Below are positions 16,715-25,435 of a stretch of 64,000 nt of DNA, one piece after another. The translations under genes and the position numbers were made by a program. The stretch is taken from NCBI GenBank assembly GCA_035283685.1, contig DATETJ010000004.1:1-64000 (forward strand), read 5' to 3'. This DNA is from Candidatus Bathyarchaeia archaeon (GTDB lineage: Archaea; Thermoproteota; Bathyarchaeia; Bathyarchaeales; Bathyarchaeaceae). The notes beneath the pieces were generated by a model, which saw only the letters and a list, made by a program, of their open reading frames with translations, searched no databases and was not told the origin of the DNA. Position 1 is the first letter of the stretch; the number at the start of each line of letters is the position of its first letter.

Positions 16715-16909
16715 AACATAAACGCTCCATTAGAGCACTCTAAGCAACGCGGTTCTATTAATATTAACTACACAGTGAGGATACAAGCCTCTTTTTGCTA
16801 TTTTTGCAACACAATGGAGTCCAGTTGCAGAAAACAAAAATAGGACCTCGACATAATCTTTAGATAAGCCCGGAGGTGTAAAAGGACGAAAATAGCACCC
16901 TTCGTCTTG

Positions 16910-17092
16910 ATGTGCATTGTAGTACTCGCTGTGGGTTCGAGCATCGGCTTTGCACTACTTTCGGACATGACGCTCCAATTGGAAACAAAGACCTCATTCG
17001 AAGGTCCAAAGCTCACGCAGACTGTGACACAGGCTTTTCACATAATGGGCGATCCAATCGACGACCCTAAGCCAAACAACCACAATAAATGA
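16910..17092 (+). CDS. Small single-TM or secreted protein
   Basis: About 60 residues from ATG 16910 (TTG 16907 also possible). One hydrophobic segment, CIVVLAVGSSIGFALLSDM, is followed by a polar tail ending in an Asn/Lys-rich stretch. GGAGGTG occurs about 35 bases upstream, too far for a typical ribosome site. No family recognised. A CTATTTTTG ... CAAAAATAG inverted repeat precedes it at about 16797-16850. Confidence 0.35.
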   Translation: MCIVVLAVGSSIGFALLSDMTLQLETKTSFEGPKLTQTVTQAFHIMGDPIDDPKPNNHNK

Positions 17093-17176
17093 GACCTTAA
17101 TCAAAGAAAAAAGCAGCGCACAAACCATAGACTGGGAGGGAGACTGTCTATAAGCCGGCTTGAAGACTACGAGTGG

Positions 17177-18304
17177 ATGCTCCACTACATGAAGACACTT
17201 GACCCTGTCAACGCAAAAATCATCGAAGCCTTAGGTAAGAACGATCCACGCAACTTATTGGCGTTGGCCAAGAAAATCGGTCTTCCACCCACAACAGTAA
17301 CGTTCCGCATCAAGAAACTGATGAAAGAAGACTTTCTCAAGATCAAAGCCAAGATCAACTCACATAAGCTCGGTTTGATGAAAGCAGTACTAATTGCCGC
17401 CACAAACCGAGGGCATATTGAAGCCTTGCTGAAGGCTGTTGAAAATGCCGGTTACTGGACATACACAGCGCATTGTTATGGAAGATTCAATGGAGTCTAT
17501 GCGGTCTTCTCTTTTCCCTTCGAATACAAGGCAGCGCTCGAAGAGTATCTGGAGAAAGCCAGACAACTGGGCGTTATCTCAAACTATGTGCTTTTGTGGA
17601 CAACGAACATCTTCGAAGTCGCTCCAAACTTCACGTGGTTTGACTTTAAACGCAAAGCCTGGAACTTTGCCTGGAACGAGTGGCAGAACGAAATCCTGAC
17701 CTCATCATCAGAGCTTCCTGAGCGCCTCATTGACCCAAAGTCCTACGAAATCGAAGTGGACTACATCGATCTGCTCATTCTAAAGGAGCTGGAGAAAGAT
17801 GGACTTCAGGACTTCACTGAACTTGCGAAGGTGACCAAGATTACGCCTCAGGCAGTGAGACATCGCTTCCTACAGCATGTTCTTAGACGGAACTTGGTCA
17901 CTGAATACGAAGTTGCGATCTTTCCATATCCGTTACAGGTGTCGGATCTTTGCGCGTTTGTTTTTGATTTCGCCGATGAGAAAGCGATGGCCAAGTTTGC
18001 CAACTCTTTGATTGACAAACCCTTTGTGATTAACCGCGCCAAAGTTATAGGAAAGAACTCGCTTGTTGTCCATTTCTACATTCCCAAGGTTGAATTTTCC
18101 CACTTTGTCGAATTGTTGAATCGTCTAGCCGTTGAAGGGATTATTGAAGACTTTTTCTATGTATCATTGGACGTAGGATCATTCAAGCGTCAAACGGTCT
18201 CATACGAGTTCTTCAACAACGGCCAATGGACATACGAAGCATCAGGGACCGTTGACAAACTAACAAGAATCATGCCCATACAACTTAAAGCGAAAACCCC
18301 CTGA
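17177..18304 (+). CDS. Tandem winged-helix regulator, Lrp/AsnC-like
   Basis: 375 residues containing two similar units. Each begins with a winged HTH: NAKIIEALGKNDPRNLLALA with PPTTVTFRIKKLMKEDFL, and DLLILKELEKDGLQDFTELA with TPQAVRHRFLQHVLRRNLV. Each is followed by an alpha/beta ligand-binding-like domain. The arrangement resembles a duplicated Lrp-type transcription regulator. ATG 17177 and ATG 17189 are both possible. It is monocistronic; no ligand or target is evident. Confidence 0.7.
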   Translation: MLHYMKTLDPVNAKIIEALGKNDPRNLLALAKKIGLPPTTVTFRIKKLMKEDFLKIKAKINSHKLGLMKAVLIAATNRGHIEALLKAVENAGYWTYTAHCYGRFNGVYAVFSFPFEYKAALEEYLEKARQLGVISNYVLLWTTNIFEVAPNFTWFDFKRKAWNFAWNEWQNEILTSSSELPERLIDPKSYEIEVDYIDLLILKELEKDGLQDFTELAKVTKITPQAVRHRFLQHVLRRNLVTEYEVAIFPYPLQVSDLCAFVFDFADEKAMAKFANSLIDKPFVINRAKVIGKNSLVVHFYIPKVEFSHFVELLNRLAVEGIIEDFFYVSLDVGSFKRQTVSYEFFNNGQWTYEASGTVDKLTRIMPIQLKAKTP

Positions 18305-18405
18305 GAAAGAGCAAAGTCAACGTTTTATTTTTAACAAGCAGCCCTACTCCTTATGGTGAATTACAAAAAGTCTTTTAAGGCTGTTTGCTGTCTTATATAC
18401 AACTC

Positions 18406-18489
18406 GTGAATGGAAGGTTAGGAAAAGAAGGTTTTCGAATCTTCTTTTACTCCTTTCTCTCTCTTCAGCTCTGCTAGCCTTCCATTCAC
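18406..18489 (+). ncRNA. Candidate structured ncRNA, nested 16-bp and 8-bp hairpins
   Basis: GTGAATGGAAGGTTAG (18406-18421) pairs with CTAGCCTTCCATTCAC (18474-18489), 16 bp with one G-U. Inside, AAAAGAAG (18423-18430) pairs with CTTCTTTT (18441-18448), followed by a pyrimidine-rich single strand. TATA-like boxes CTTTTAAGG (about 18372) and CTTATATAC (about 18391) lie upstream. It lies in a 270-base gap before tRNA-Arg. The strand is inferred from the TATA boxes. No known RNA family recognised; it could also be a terminator. Confidence 0.5.
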
Positions 18490-18572
18490 AAACAGAAGTT
18501 ACAGAGGCTTTGCGATATTGTCTCCTATGGTTTAAAACGTTTTTGGAATTATCTTCTATTGATTCTTAGAAG

Positions 18573-18688
18573 CGGGCGGGGTGGGATTTGAACCCACGAC
18601 CACAAGCTCTCTTCGGTGTTTAGGAGGCTTGCGCCCTATCCGGGCTAGGCTTCGGTAGAGGTTCAGGTCAAACTCTCTATACCCGCCC
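18573..18688 (-). tRNA. tRNA-Arg(CCU) with two introns
   Basis: Acceptor GGGCGGG (18688-18682) pairs with CCCGCCC (18580-18574). The T-arm is GTGGG-TTCAAAT-CCCAC, the D-arm GCCT-AGCCCGGATA-GGGC, the anticodon stem CAAGC/GCTTG and the loop CTCCTAA with anticodon CCU. No CCA is encoded. A mature length of 75 nt needs removal of 41 nt. About 12 nt (ACACCGAAGAGA) lie at the canonical place after the anticodon. About 29 nt lie between acceptor and D-stem and contain a TAGAG/CTCTA stem. Both introns end with ACCGAAG-like sequence. A TATA-like CTATTATAAC lies about 40 bases upstream. Confidence 0.85.
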
Positions 18689-18943
18689 AAGATCCGCCCG
18701 CCAATCTGTTAGCCCCATGGGCTGTTATAATAGTAGCGCCAATCGAACAGATCTTTCTATCTGACCCCCACCCATGTGACGTTATCCATTCTATTCGATG
18801 TGGATCCATGCATCTAAGATGGTCTAATGCACTTTCCGCGGCTTCTCCAAAACGTTCAACTCTACCTCGACATACTAAAGTTTCATTAGGACTACGATGG
18901 TTAAGACTTTCCCATAACAATTGATGAACAACGCTGAGAGAAG

Positions 18944-20035
18944 GTGAACAAATTGCTCTCATGGCTTGTAAACGATCTTCTTCGCGTTCTGAAACGGGCA
19001 AGACCCTACGAGTTCAAGGTTGTCGTCATGCCCGATTTCTTCATCGACCGCTTCGTTACATATCAGGGCAGTTCAGAAGAGTTCTCATCAGCAGTGGCTG
19101 AAGTCGCTGAGAGGAGAGGCGGAAACATACACGGAATCAAACAGATGGAATTGAGAGGCGGAAACGCGGCCAATACTGCCGCAGGCTTAGCATCTCTAGG
19201 CGCCAAGGTCTATCCGATCATAACAACGGACACATTTGGATTTCACCTCCTCAAGTTCTACTTGAGAGCCTTGGGCGCAGACCTTTCCTACATAAAAGAC
19301 GATGGAGAAGTGGGTTTAACTACAGCCATTGAAATCACGCATGAGAAAGAAAGAGTTAACATTATGATGGGCGACTTGGGTTCTTTGCCTGATTTTGGTC
19401 CCAAGAATCTTGCCGAAAGGGACTTCAAACTGCTCAGGGAAGCTGACTATGTGGCCGTGTTCAATTGGGCTGCCACTCGTAAATGGGGCACCGAACTCGC
19501 ACAGATCGTTTTCAGATATGTCAAAGAAAAGGGAAAGGCAAAAACGTACTTCGACTCAGGTGACCCTACCCCCAACAAAGAGAACATACCCAGACTTCTG
19601 AGAAACGTGCTCCAAGCTCGCCTGTCAGACGTGTTAAGCGTGAACGAAAACGAGGCCTTTCAATACGCCAGCCACTTAGACAAAAGAGTCAGACGATTAA
19701 GACGCAAGCTCGATCACCATGAAATGGCAAAGGAGTGTGCCCGGATCCTATCAAAGAATTTAACAATTCGTGTAGATCTTCACACCACGGCCTTCTCAGG
19801 GTCTTTTGTAAAAGATAACGAGGTTATGGTGCCCGCTTTTCCAGTTAAAGGACTGCGATCTACAGGTGCGGGAGACTCATGGAACGCAGGCAACATCTAC
19901 GGCGATGTACTCAAACTTCCAGACTCGTGTAGACTGACATTGGCCAACGCAGTTGCAGCTTATTATGTCTCCAGCCCAAAGGCAGAGCATCCTACCCTAC
20001 CTAAGCTGATCGAATTCTGCCAAGAAAGAACGTAG
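18944..20035 (+). CDS. PfkB-family sugar kinase
   Basis: 363 residues, start GTG 18944 after GAGAGAAG. The ribokinase-fold signatures are ELRGGNAANTAAGLASLGAK (substrate-binding GGNAAN) and LRSTGAGDSWNAGNIYGDV (the ATP/anion-hole TGAGDS with catalytic Asp). It phosphorylates a sugar or nucleoside; the exact substrate is unclear. It lies convergent, 4 bases away, to a phosphoglucose/phosphomannose isomerase, so a role in hexose phosphate metabolism is reasonable. It is longer at the N-terminus than typical members. Confidence 0.85.
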   Translation: MNKLLSWLVNDLLRVLKRARPYEFKVVVMPDFFIDRFVTYQGSSEEFSSAVAEVAERRGGNIHGIKQMELRGGNAANTAAGLASLGAKVYPIITTDTFGFHLLKFYLRALGADLSYIKDDGEVGLTTAIEITHEKERVNIMMGDLGSLPDFGPKNLAERDFKLLREADYVAVFNWAATRKWGTELAQIVFRYVKEKGKAKTYFDSGDPTPNKENIPRLLRNVLQARLSDVLSVNENEAFQYASHLDKRVRRLRRKLDHHEMAKECARILSKNLTIRVDLHTTAFSGSFVKDNEVMVPAFPVKGLRSTGAGDSWNAGNIYGDVLKLPDSCRLTLANAVAAYYVSSPKAEHPTLPKLIEFCQERT

Positions 20036-20039
20036 ACAA

Positions 20040-21206
20040 CTAACCGCCTACGAACTTCAGAATCCTTTGTTCCAACCTGTCTAGAGTTCGAAGACGCTCA
20101 GTAACCTCATATTTGAGAATCTTGAAGGTCTCCGAGGCTATCGGGTCTCTGCGATGCAGTACAGAAAGGTAGAGACTTATCATATCAGCGGTGAAAAGCA
20201 AATAGAACATCCTAGTCAACAGGTTTTCGCCTTGGGCCCAGATTTCAAGAACGCTCTTGGCCCTTTTTTCAAAGAACCTTGCTTTCAATGTCTCGATGCG
20301 CGTACTCACTTCTTTGGGTTCATCTTCACTTCGTAACAAAACTAATGTGTAGTGCTTGAGAATCTTCGACGATGCTTCCCAACTCATGATTTCATTATGA
20401 TTCAACTCAGGAAAAACGTCACATCTGGCTGGTAGCTTGCAATTCTCGTTCACTTGCGTCTTGAAACGCAAGCCCACGCTACGATACGGTCCGTGAGCAT
20501 AAATTACAGGAATTGTTCCGAAAATCTGTAGAGCTGCTTTCTTTGCAGAGTTTCTCTCAATCCGAGATTCGATCGTGTACTCCTTGGTCAACCTTTCAAC
20601 CATACGTGTGGCTGCCGCCACTTCTTTGTTAACTTTGTCGTAAGGTAAGATCTTGAACCTAGCTAAGACGTAGGGAATTGGAGCAAATAGATATGGAAAT
20701 GAGACGCGGGCAGCGGCCATCTTTGGCAATCCGATTACTGGCAGACCGAGAGCTTTGTTAACTCGTGCTAGAGCTCCATCTGAAGAAATTGAAACAATGA
20801 CACAGCCCTTGTTCAATGCATCCAACATGCAACTCAACGTTTCTTCAGTGCTGCCCGAAAAGCTAATCAGGAAAGTCAGTGTTTCGTCATCAGCGTATCT
20901 TGGAAGGTGGTAACCTCGTACAGATTCCATTGGCACAGTTACGTCAGCGTTAAGCCAGTCTCGAGTTAGATCGCCTGCAATCGCGGAGCCGCCCATGCCA
21001 GCAAAGACCACCTTGTTCACGTTTCTCGAATAGTCAATGACGCTTCTGCCGACTTCAACCTTATTTGGCATCTTGAAGTTTTTGATATTTTTTACGGCTT
21101 TTTTCATGTTTTGGGCAAACTCTAACTCGTCCTTGAACGAGCATTGGGGGTCAAGAGCCAATATTGCGTCTTTATCGTCAAGAACCGCTAAGTGTGTGGT
21201 TTTCAT
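20040..21206 (-). CDS. Bifunctional phosphoglucose/phosphomannose isomerase
   Basis: 388 residues of the SIS-domain PGI/PMI family. VVFAGMGGSAIAGDLTRDWL and LISFSGSTEETLSCMLDAL are the two sugar-phosphate-binding loops. PELNHNEIMSWE carries the conserved Glu/His of the C-terminal active site. The enzyme interconverts glucose-6-P or mannose-6-P with fructose-6-P in gluconeogenesis and glycan precursor synthesis. The first 30 residues extend beyond some homologues. Start ATG 21206. Confidence 0.9.
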   Translation of the reverse strand: MKTTHLAVLDDKDAILALDPQCSFKDELEFAQNMKKAVKNIKNFKMPNKVEVGRSVIDYSRNVNKVVFAGMGGSAIAGDLTRDWLNADVTVPMESVRGYHLPRYADDETLTFLISFSGSTEETLSCMLDALNKGCVIVSISSDGALARVNKALGLPVIGLPKMAAARVSFPYLFAPIPYVLARFKILPYDKVNKEVAAATRMVERLTKEYTIESRIERNSAKKAALQIFGTIPVIYAHGPYRSVGLRFKTQVNENCKLPARCDVFPELNHNEIMSWEASSKILKHYTLVLLRSEDEPKEVSTRIETLKARFFEKRAKSVLEIWAQGENLLTRMFYLLFTADMISLYLSVLHRRDPIASETFKILKYEVTERLRTLDRLEQRILKFVGG

Positions 21207-21333
21207 TTTGCACAGCTCGAATCTGCGTGGTCAGTCTAGACTCTTTTCTCTTGGAGGCAGTTTTAAAAGTTAATGTACGGGTTTGGCTCCGGGCGTGGAC
21301 GGCAGAAGCTGAGAGCTTTAAACTCGCCTCATA

Positions 21334-21783
21334 CTATGCTCTTTTCCCCGTTTTCTTGTAGAATTCCCGTGCCACAGAAATTGCTCGTTCAGCGTTTTCT
21401 TTTTTGCCAAAGTATTCGAAAGCTCTTTTGAATTCGTAGTCGGGTTCGACTTCGGCGGCTTTCTTGAAGAATTTCTGGACTTGTTGCAGTTTTCCTTCAT
21501 AGAGGGCTATTTGACCAGCCACTTGATACTCGATTCGGGCGTTTCTGAGTTTTTGGTCCTCTTCGTATTGCTGTCCTTTTTCCGCGTGGAAGTCGGTTCC
21601 TTCTTTCACTGTGGTTTCTGGGTTCAGGAGAAGTGTTCTGCTCATTGCTTCGTAGAGTTCCTTGTTGCCGTTGCAGAGTTCGTCGAGCAAGGTTCTCTCT
21701 GTTGATAACGTTGCTGCTTGTCTCTCTTTCGCCGTCTCTGTTGGTTGCTTTTCCTTTTTTCGGAAAAGACCTAGTGGAGTCAT
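21334..21783 (-). CDS. TPR-like helical protein
   Basis: 149 residues. The second half has a tetratricopeptide-like pattern (ARIEYQVAGQIALYEGKLQQ, VQKFFKKAAEVEPDYEFKRA). The N-terminus is polar and basic (LFRKKEKQPTETAKERQ). No signal or membrane segment. It is divergent from the Sm-like gene. Function unknown; TPR proteins generally mediate protein contacts. Confidence 0.6.
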   Translation of the reverse strand: MTPLGLFRKKEKQPTETAKERQAATLSTERTLLDELCNGNKELYEAMSRTLLLNPETTVKEGTDFHAEKGQQYEEDQKLRNARIEYQVAGQIALYEGKLQQVQKFFKKAAEVEPDYEFKRAFEYFGKKENAERAISVAREFYKKTGKRA

Positions 21784-21887
21784 GGTGGCTTGTTTATGTT
21801 TAATTGGGATAAAAAAGTTGCTACGTGGGTTGGGGTGAAAAGTCTTTTAATGGTCGAGGGTGAATTAGTGCGGAAAGGTGAAAGCTG

Positions 21888-22316
21888 TTGTCGGTGTCTC
21901 AGAGGAAGTTCGTCACTGAGGTTGGCGCTTTGGTTGATAAGGTTGTTTCCGTGGTTACTGTAGATGGCAAATCATATGTGGGTAGTTTGGTGGGAATTAA
22001 TCCGGATAATTTGAGTCTTTGTTTGGCTGAGGCTAAGGATGAGAAGGGAGTGGTGATTCATCGCGCTATTCTGAATGGTTCTGTTGTGGCTCAGATTCTG
22101 GCGATTGAGAAGCCGTTTAATCTAAGGGCGTTGGCTGATCGGTTGGAGAAGGTGTTTCCCACGCTGGTCAAATTGTATGAGGACAAGGGGTTCATTTGGG
22201 TTATGGACAAAATCAAGGTGACTGAGAAAGGTGTTGTTGAAGGTTCAGGGCCTGCGGCTGAAAGGGTTCAAAAAGTGCATTCGCAGTTTCTCAGTGAAAT
22301 CAAGGGTCAAAGTTAG
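21888..22316 (+). CDS. Sm-like (LSm) protein with C-terminal extension
   Basis: 142 residues starting at TTG 21888 with GGAAAGGTG just upstream. The N-terminal 70 residues form an Sm fold: Sm1 KVVSVVTVDGKSYVGSLVGINPDNLSLCL in parts, and Sm2 AILNGSVVAQIL. A helical and beta C-terminal domain of about 65 residues follows, as in archaeal SmAP3-type proteins. It probably forms an RNA-binding ring. Its end overlaps that of the convergent PAC2 gene by 4 bases. Confidence 0.75.
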   Translation: MSVSQRKFVTEVGALVDKVVSVVTVDGKSYVGSLVGINPDNLSLCLAEAKDEKGVVIHRAILNGSVVAQILAIEKPFNLRALADRLEKVFPTLVKLYEDKGFIWVMDKIKVTEKGVVEGSGPAAERVQKVHSQFLSEIKGQS

Positions 22317-23068
22317 ATGCGCCAGCCGGAAGGTTCCTCTTTTCTTTTTTCTTCTGTGGTTTGGGATAGTAGTCCAAAGGATTTGAGGATTTCGCGTGTG
22401 CTTTCGACTGCTTTGTCGAGATGAGTCATGTCTGCTTGTAGGTGTAGCATTTTGTTGATTGCTGTGAGGACTTCGCGGGCGGCTGTGGCGTCTGCGTGGA
22501 AGCCGGGTGTTTCTGCGAGGAGGCAGAAGCCGTGTATGTTCCATAGTGGGCTTAGGCCTATGAGTAGTCCTGCTATGCCGAAGATTTGGCCTTCGATGAT
22601 TTCTGCGCCTATGTTGAGTGCGTCCTTTAAGGCCTCTGGGTCTGAGGCGGCGCAGTAGAGTTTTGGTGGTTTGGTGATTTTTTCTTCGCGTCTTAGGCCT
22701 CCTAGTGTGATGACGTAGTGGCAGTTTAGGTCTTTGGCTGTGTCTAGGGTTTTTCCTGCGAGTTCGTATTGTCCTGTTGTGGTTAGGGCTTGGGTGTTTC
22801 CGTAGAGTATGATGAGGTCGCGTTCTTCGTTGTTTTTGGCTTTGTGGTAGTATAGTTCGTTTGTTGGGAATCTTGCTTTGCCGTTGCCTGATGTGATGGC
22901 TAGGTCTTGGAAGCTTGAGGAGTGGATTTCGCCGAATAACGGAGCGTTTAGCTCGTTTATGAGGTGTAGTGCGGCTATGTTGGCGACGAATCCGATGCCG
23001 GGTAAGCCTTCGATTAGGATGGGGTCGTTTAATGTGGGTTTTTCGGTTAGGTGGACTGTGCAGACCAT
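22313..23068 (-). CDS. PAC2-family proteasome assembly chaperone homologue
   Basis: 251 residues with the PAC2 hallmarks DPILIEGLPGIGFVANIAAL at the N-terminus, ERDLIILYGN, HYVITLGGLR and IFGIAGLLIGLSPLWNIHGF. Archaeal relatives of PAC2/PbaB-type proteins assist 20S proteasome assembly, and the alpha subunit gene is at 60147 in this window. The coding strand is C/A-rich (plus strand G/T-rich). It is separated from its promoter side by about 160 bases from the RAM-domain gene. Confidence 0.85.
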   Translation of the reverse strand: MVCTVHLTEKPTLNDPILIEGLPGIGFVANIAALHLINELNAPLFGEIHSSSFQDLAITSGNGKARFPTNELYYHKAKNNEERDLIILYGNTQALTTTGQYELAGKTLDTAKDLNCHYVITLGGLRREEKITKPPKLYCAASDPEALKDALNIGAEIIEGQIFGIAGLLIGLSPLWNIHGFCLLAETPGFHADATAAREVLTAINKMLHLQADMTHLDKAVESTREILKSFGLLSQTTEEKRKEEPSGWRI

Positions 23069-23236
23069 GGTTTTTTCTCTCTCGGCAGAAGCGATTTTCG
23101 CTGTGATGTTCTTATCTGCTTCCTAGGTTCATGCAAGTTATTAAGTCATCTGTTGTGTGAGCGACTGCGTTTATGGATGGAGTAGTAACTGTTAAATTCG
23201 TGCAGTTTGTATTCTGAGCGGAAATGGTGATTGTGT

Positions 23237-23479
23237 ATGGTGATGGCGTTTATTTTGTTGAAGGTGGGCACGGGGGAGCAGTTGAACACGGCTAAGGCGG
23301 CGAAGGAGGATATGTTGAAGGTTAAAGGTGTGAGGAATGTTTATGGTGTTTTTGGTCGTTATGACCTTGTGGTGCATGTTGAGGCGCCGAGTTTGGAGGA
23401 GCTTTCGCGGATTATTATGGATAACATTAGGGCTGTGCCGGGCGTGTTGTCTACTGAATCATTGATCATAGGCTACTAG
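23237..23479 (+). CDS. Stand-alone Lrp/AsnC ligand-binding (RAM) domain protein
   Basis: About 80 residues comprising only the RAM domain: AFILLKVGTGEQLNTAKAAK, VKGVRNVYGVFGRYDLVVHV and SIIGY-like end LSTESLIIGY. There is no DNA-binding HTH. Such small proteins bind amino acids and may act as effectors of full-length Lrp regulators. ATG 23237 and ATG 23243 are both possible starts. The dispersed repeat copy B begins 30 bases downstream. Confidence 0.8.
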   Translation: MVMAFILLKVGTGEQLNTAKAAKEDMLKVKGVRNVYGVFGRYDLVVHVEAPSLEELSRIIMDNIRAVPGVLSTESLIIGY

Positions 23480-23509
23480 AAGAAAGTGTGTGGGCGTTCT
23501 GCATTGGTT

Positions 23510-24125
23510 AGCGGCTAGAGGCTAATACGTTGAGTGCTGAAAAATTTTTTACGCGGTGAAAGTTCTACTTTTCAGTTTGTGTTCTGCCGTCTGTTGCTGG
23601 TTCTGAATGGTGTTTCTGGCGCTGTTGACTCGTGTTTTAGCGTGACGTTCAATGTTGGTAAGCGTGACGTTTCATGTTGGTAAGCGTGACGTTTGCGTAT
23701 GTTAAGTGGCTCTGCGGGAAATGAAATTTCAATAGAAGAAGGCGCTAGTTCCCTTTAGCCTTCTTCTACCATGTTGCAGGTGCGTTGTGCGGCTGAAGCT
23801 GTGTGCGCGTCGTCGTCAGAACTGTTCCTAATGACGATGTCATCCTGAATAGTGGCTGGGGCTGCTTGAACAGTTGTAGTTGAACAAGCAAACCCAGATT
23901 GTTTGTGCATCGTGAATGTTGACTGCAGGAATACGGAGGCGGGTTTCTGTTTTCATGTGTTATTAACTCCCGCTTAGAAATAGTAATAACACCGACGCGG
24001 TTTGCCGGAGCTGGTTTCTTGTTCATGTGTTATTAATTTCCGCTTAGAACAAGTAATGATATCTTCTTCAGGGGTCGGTTCAGGAAGTAGATGGTCTGTG
24101 CCGCGTGGTTTGTGAACTACTTCTG
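23510..24125 (-). repeat. Dispersed structured repeat, copy B
   Basis: From the left it has a conserved end box (TACGTTGAGTGCTGAAAAAT then GCGGTGAAAGTT), then tandem TGTTGGTAAGCGTGACGTT units at about 23650-23695. The core hairpin AGAAGAAGGC (23734-23743) / GCCTTCTTCT (23758-23767) has a 14-nt loop. Then come GCTGAAGCTGTGTG and GTCGTCGTCAG, and two successive TTATTAA-TTTCCGCTTAGAA modules (about 23960 and 24020). It ends with the GAAGTAG ... CTACTTC stem module. Sense is taken from copy A. Confidence 0.75.
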
Positions 24126-24244
24126 GACACGCCACGATTTCATCAAGCAAACTCATATTCATCGCCCACTTCAGACCATAAAGGTTTAAAACAATGCATA
24201 TAAGTTCAGGAAAGTATCGTGTTTTTTGGTTGGTTCGATTTTTT

Positions 24245-25378
24245 ATGAAGCCGTTGGTAATTCTTGGAGCTGGGTATGGCGGTTTGTTGACGGCGGTCAA
24301 ACTGGAGGAGAAAGCCGGGCATTTGGAGGATGTTGAGATTGTGCTTGTTGATCGTAATGATTATCATCGGTATTTGCATCTTGCCTATGAAGTTGTCACG
24401 AGTGTTAAGAAAGTTTCTGATATTACGATACCTTTGAGTGAGTTGTTGGAGAGGCGTAAGATTCGTTTTTTTCAGGCAAGCGTGTATGCAATTGACTTGG
24501 CGAAAAAGGTGGTGAAGACCGATAAAGGCGATGTGCCTTACTATGAGCTTGTGGTTGCGCTTGGGAGTGAACCGAGCTACTATCATATTAAGGGGGTTGA
24601 GAAACATTCTTTTTGTGTTAGTTCGGTTGAGGCAGCTGCGCAGATTAGGGATGCCTTGAAGAAGGTTGTGGCGCAGGAGGAGAACCCGAAGATTGTGGTT
24701 GGCGGTGGAGGCTTTACGGGTGTCGAGTTGGCAGCTGAAATCGCGGATGAGCTAGAATGCTGCGTCACCATTATTGAAGGGGCTGAAGCCTTGCTTCCAT
24801 TGTGGGGTATTCCAGAGTTTTCTCGAAAGGTGACTGAAGTCTTGGCCGAGATGGGAGTGAAATTCATCTTCGGCAAATTCATTGTCGAGGCCAAGCCAGA
24901 TGCTATTGTTTTGAATGATGGTAGCCAAGTTGAGTGTTCTCTTTTTGTTTGGGCTGGTGGGATTCAGAGCTCTCGGGTAGCCAGTAGGAGTGGGTTGAAG
25001 ACTGGAAAGGATGGTAGGGTGGTGATTAGCGAGTTTTGCGAGGCTGTTGGGTTTCCAGGCATCTACGTGGTCGGTGATTGTGCTCTTGTGGTTGATTCTA
25101 GAACTGGGGATGTTCTTCCGCAGTGTATTGAAGTTGCCTTGCAGCAAGCTGAAGTTGTGGCTAAGAATTTGTATGCTGATGTGACTGAAGGCGAAAAGAC
25201 AATTTACGTTCCGAAGTTTAGTGGGTTAATCTTGGCTGTAGGTGAGAGATACGGCATTGGGAGAATTTCCGGAGTAAAGCTGGAAGGACGGCTTGCGCAG
25301 ACTATTAAGAAGATGATTCACTTGCATTACGTTTATCAAATAGCTGGGCTTGGACAAGTATTAAGGGAAGCCGTGTAG
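24245..25378 (+). CDS. NDH-2-like FAD-dependent pyridine nucleotide oxidoreductase
   Basis: 377 residues from ATG 24245; an in-frame ATG at 24194 would add an unlikely leader. The FAD site is VILGAGYGGLLTAVKLE, the NAD site KIVVGGGGFTGVELAAEIAD, and the FAD-binding end GFPGIYVVGDCALV followed by LPQCIEVALQQAEVVAKNL. This is the layout of type II NADH dehydrogenases and related flavoproteins at the membrane surface. The C-terminal helix is moderately amphipathic (AQTIKKMIHLHYVYQIAGLG). Copies B and C of the dispersed repeat flank it on both sides. Confidence 0.85.
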   Translation: MKPLVILGAGYGGLLTAVKLEEKAGHLEDVEIVLVDRNDYHRYLHLAYEVVTSVKKVSDITIPLSELLERRKIRFFQASVYAIDLAKKVVKTDKGDVPYYELVVALGSEPSYYHIKGVEKHSFCVSSVEAAAQIRDALKKVVAQEENPKIVVGGGGFTGVELAAEIADELECCVTIIEGAEALLPLWGIPEFSRKVTEVLAEMGVKFIFGKFIVEAKPDAIVLNDGSQVECSLFVWAGGIQSSRVASRSGLKTGKDGRVVISEFCEAVGFPGIYVVGDCALVVDSRTGDVLPQCIEVALQQAEVVAKNLYADVTEGEKTIYVPKFSGLILAVGERYGIGRISGVKLEGRLAQTIKKMIHLHYVYQIAGLGQVLREAV

Positions 25379-25435
25379 GCAAGCGCAACCACGAACTGTA
25401 GCATAACAAGGATGCACTTTTCTTGGAGCGCGCGT

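Noticed and set aside
18663-19001. 112-codon minus-strand frame between tRNA-Arg and the sugar kinase
   Set aside because: It overlaps the tRNA gene at one end and the kinase start at the other, and the tRNA promoter lies inside it. No recognisable domain.
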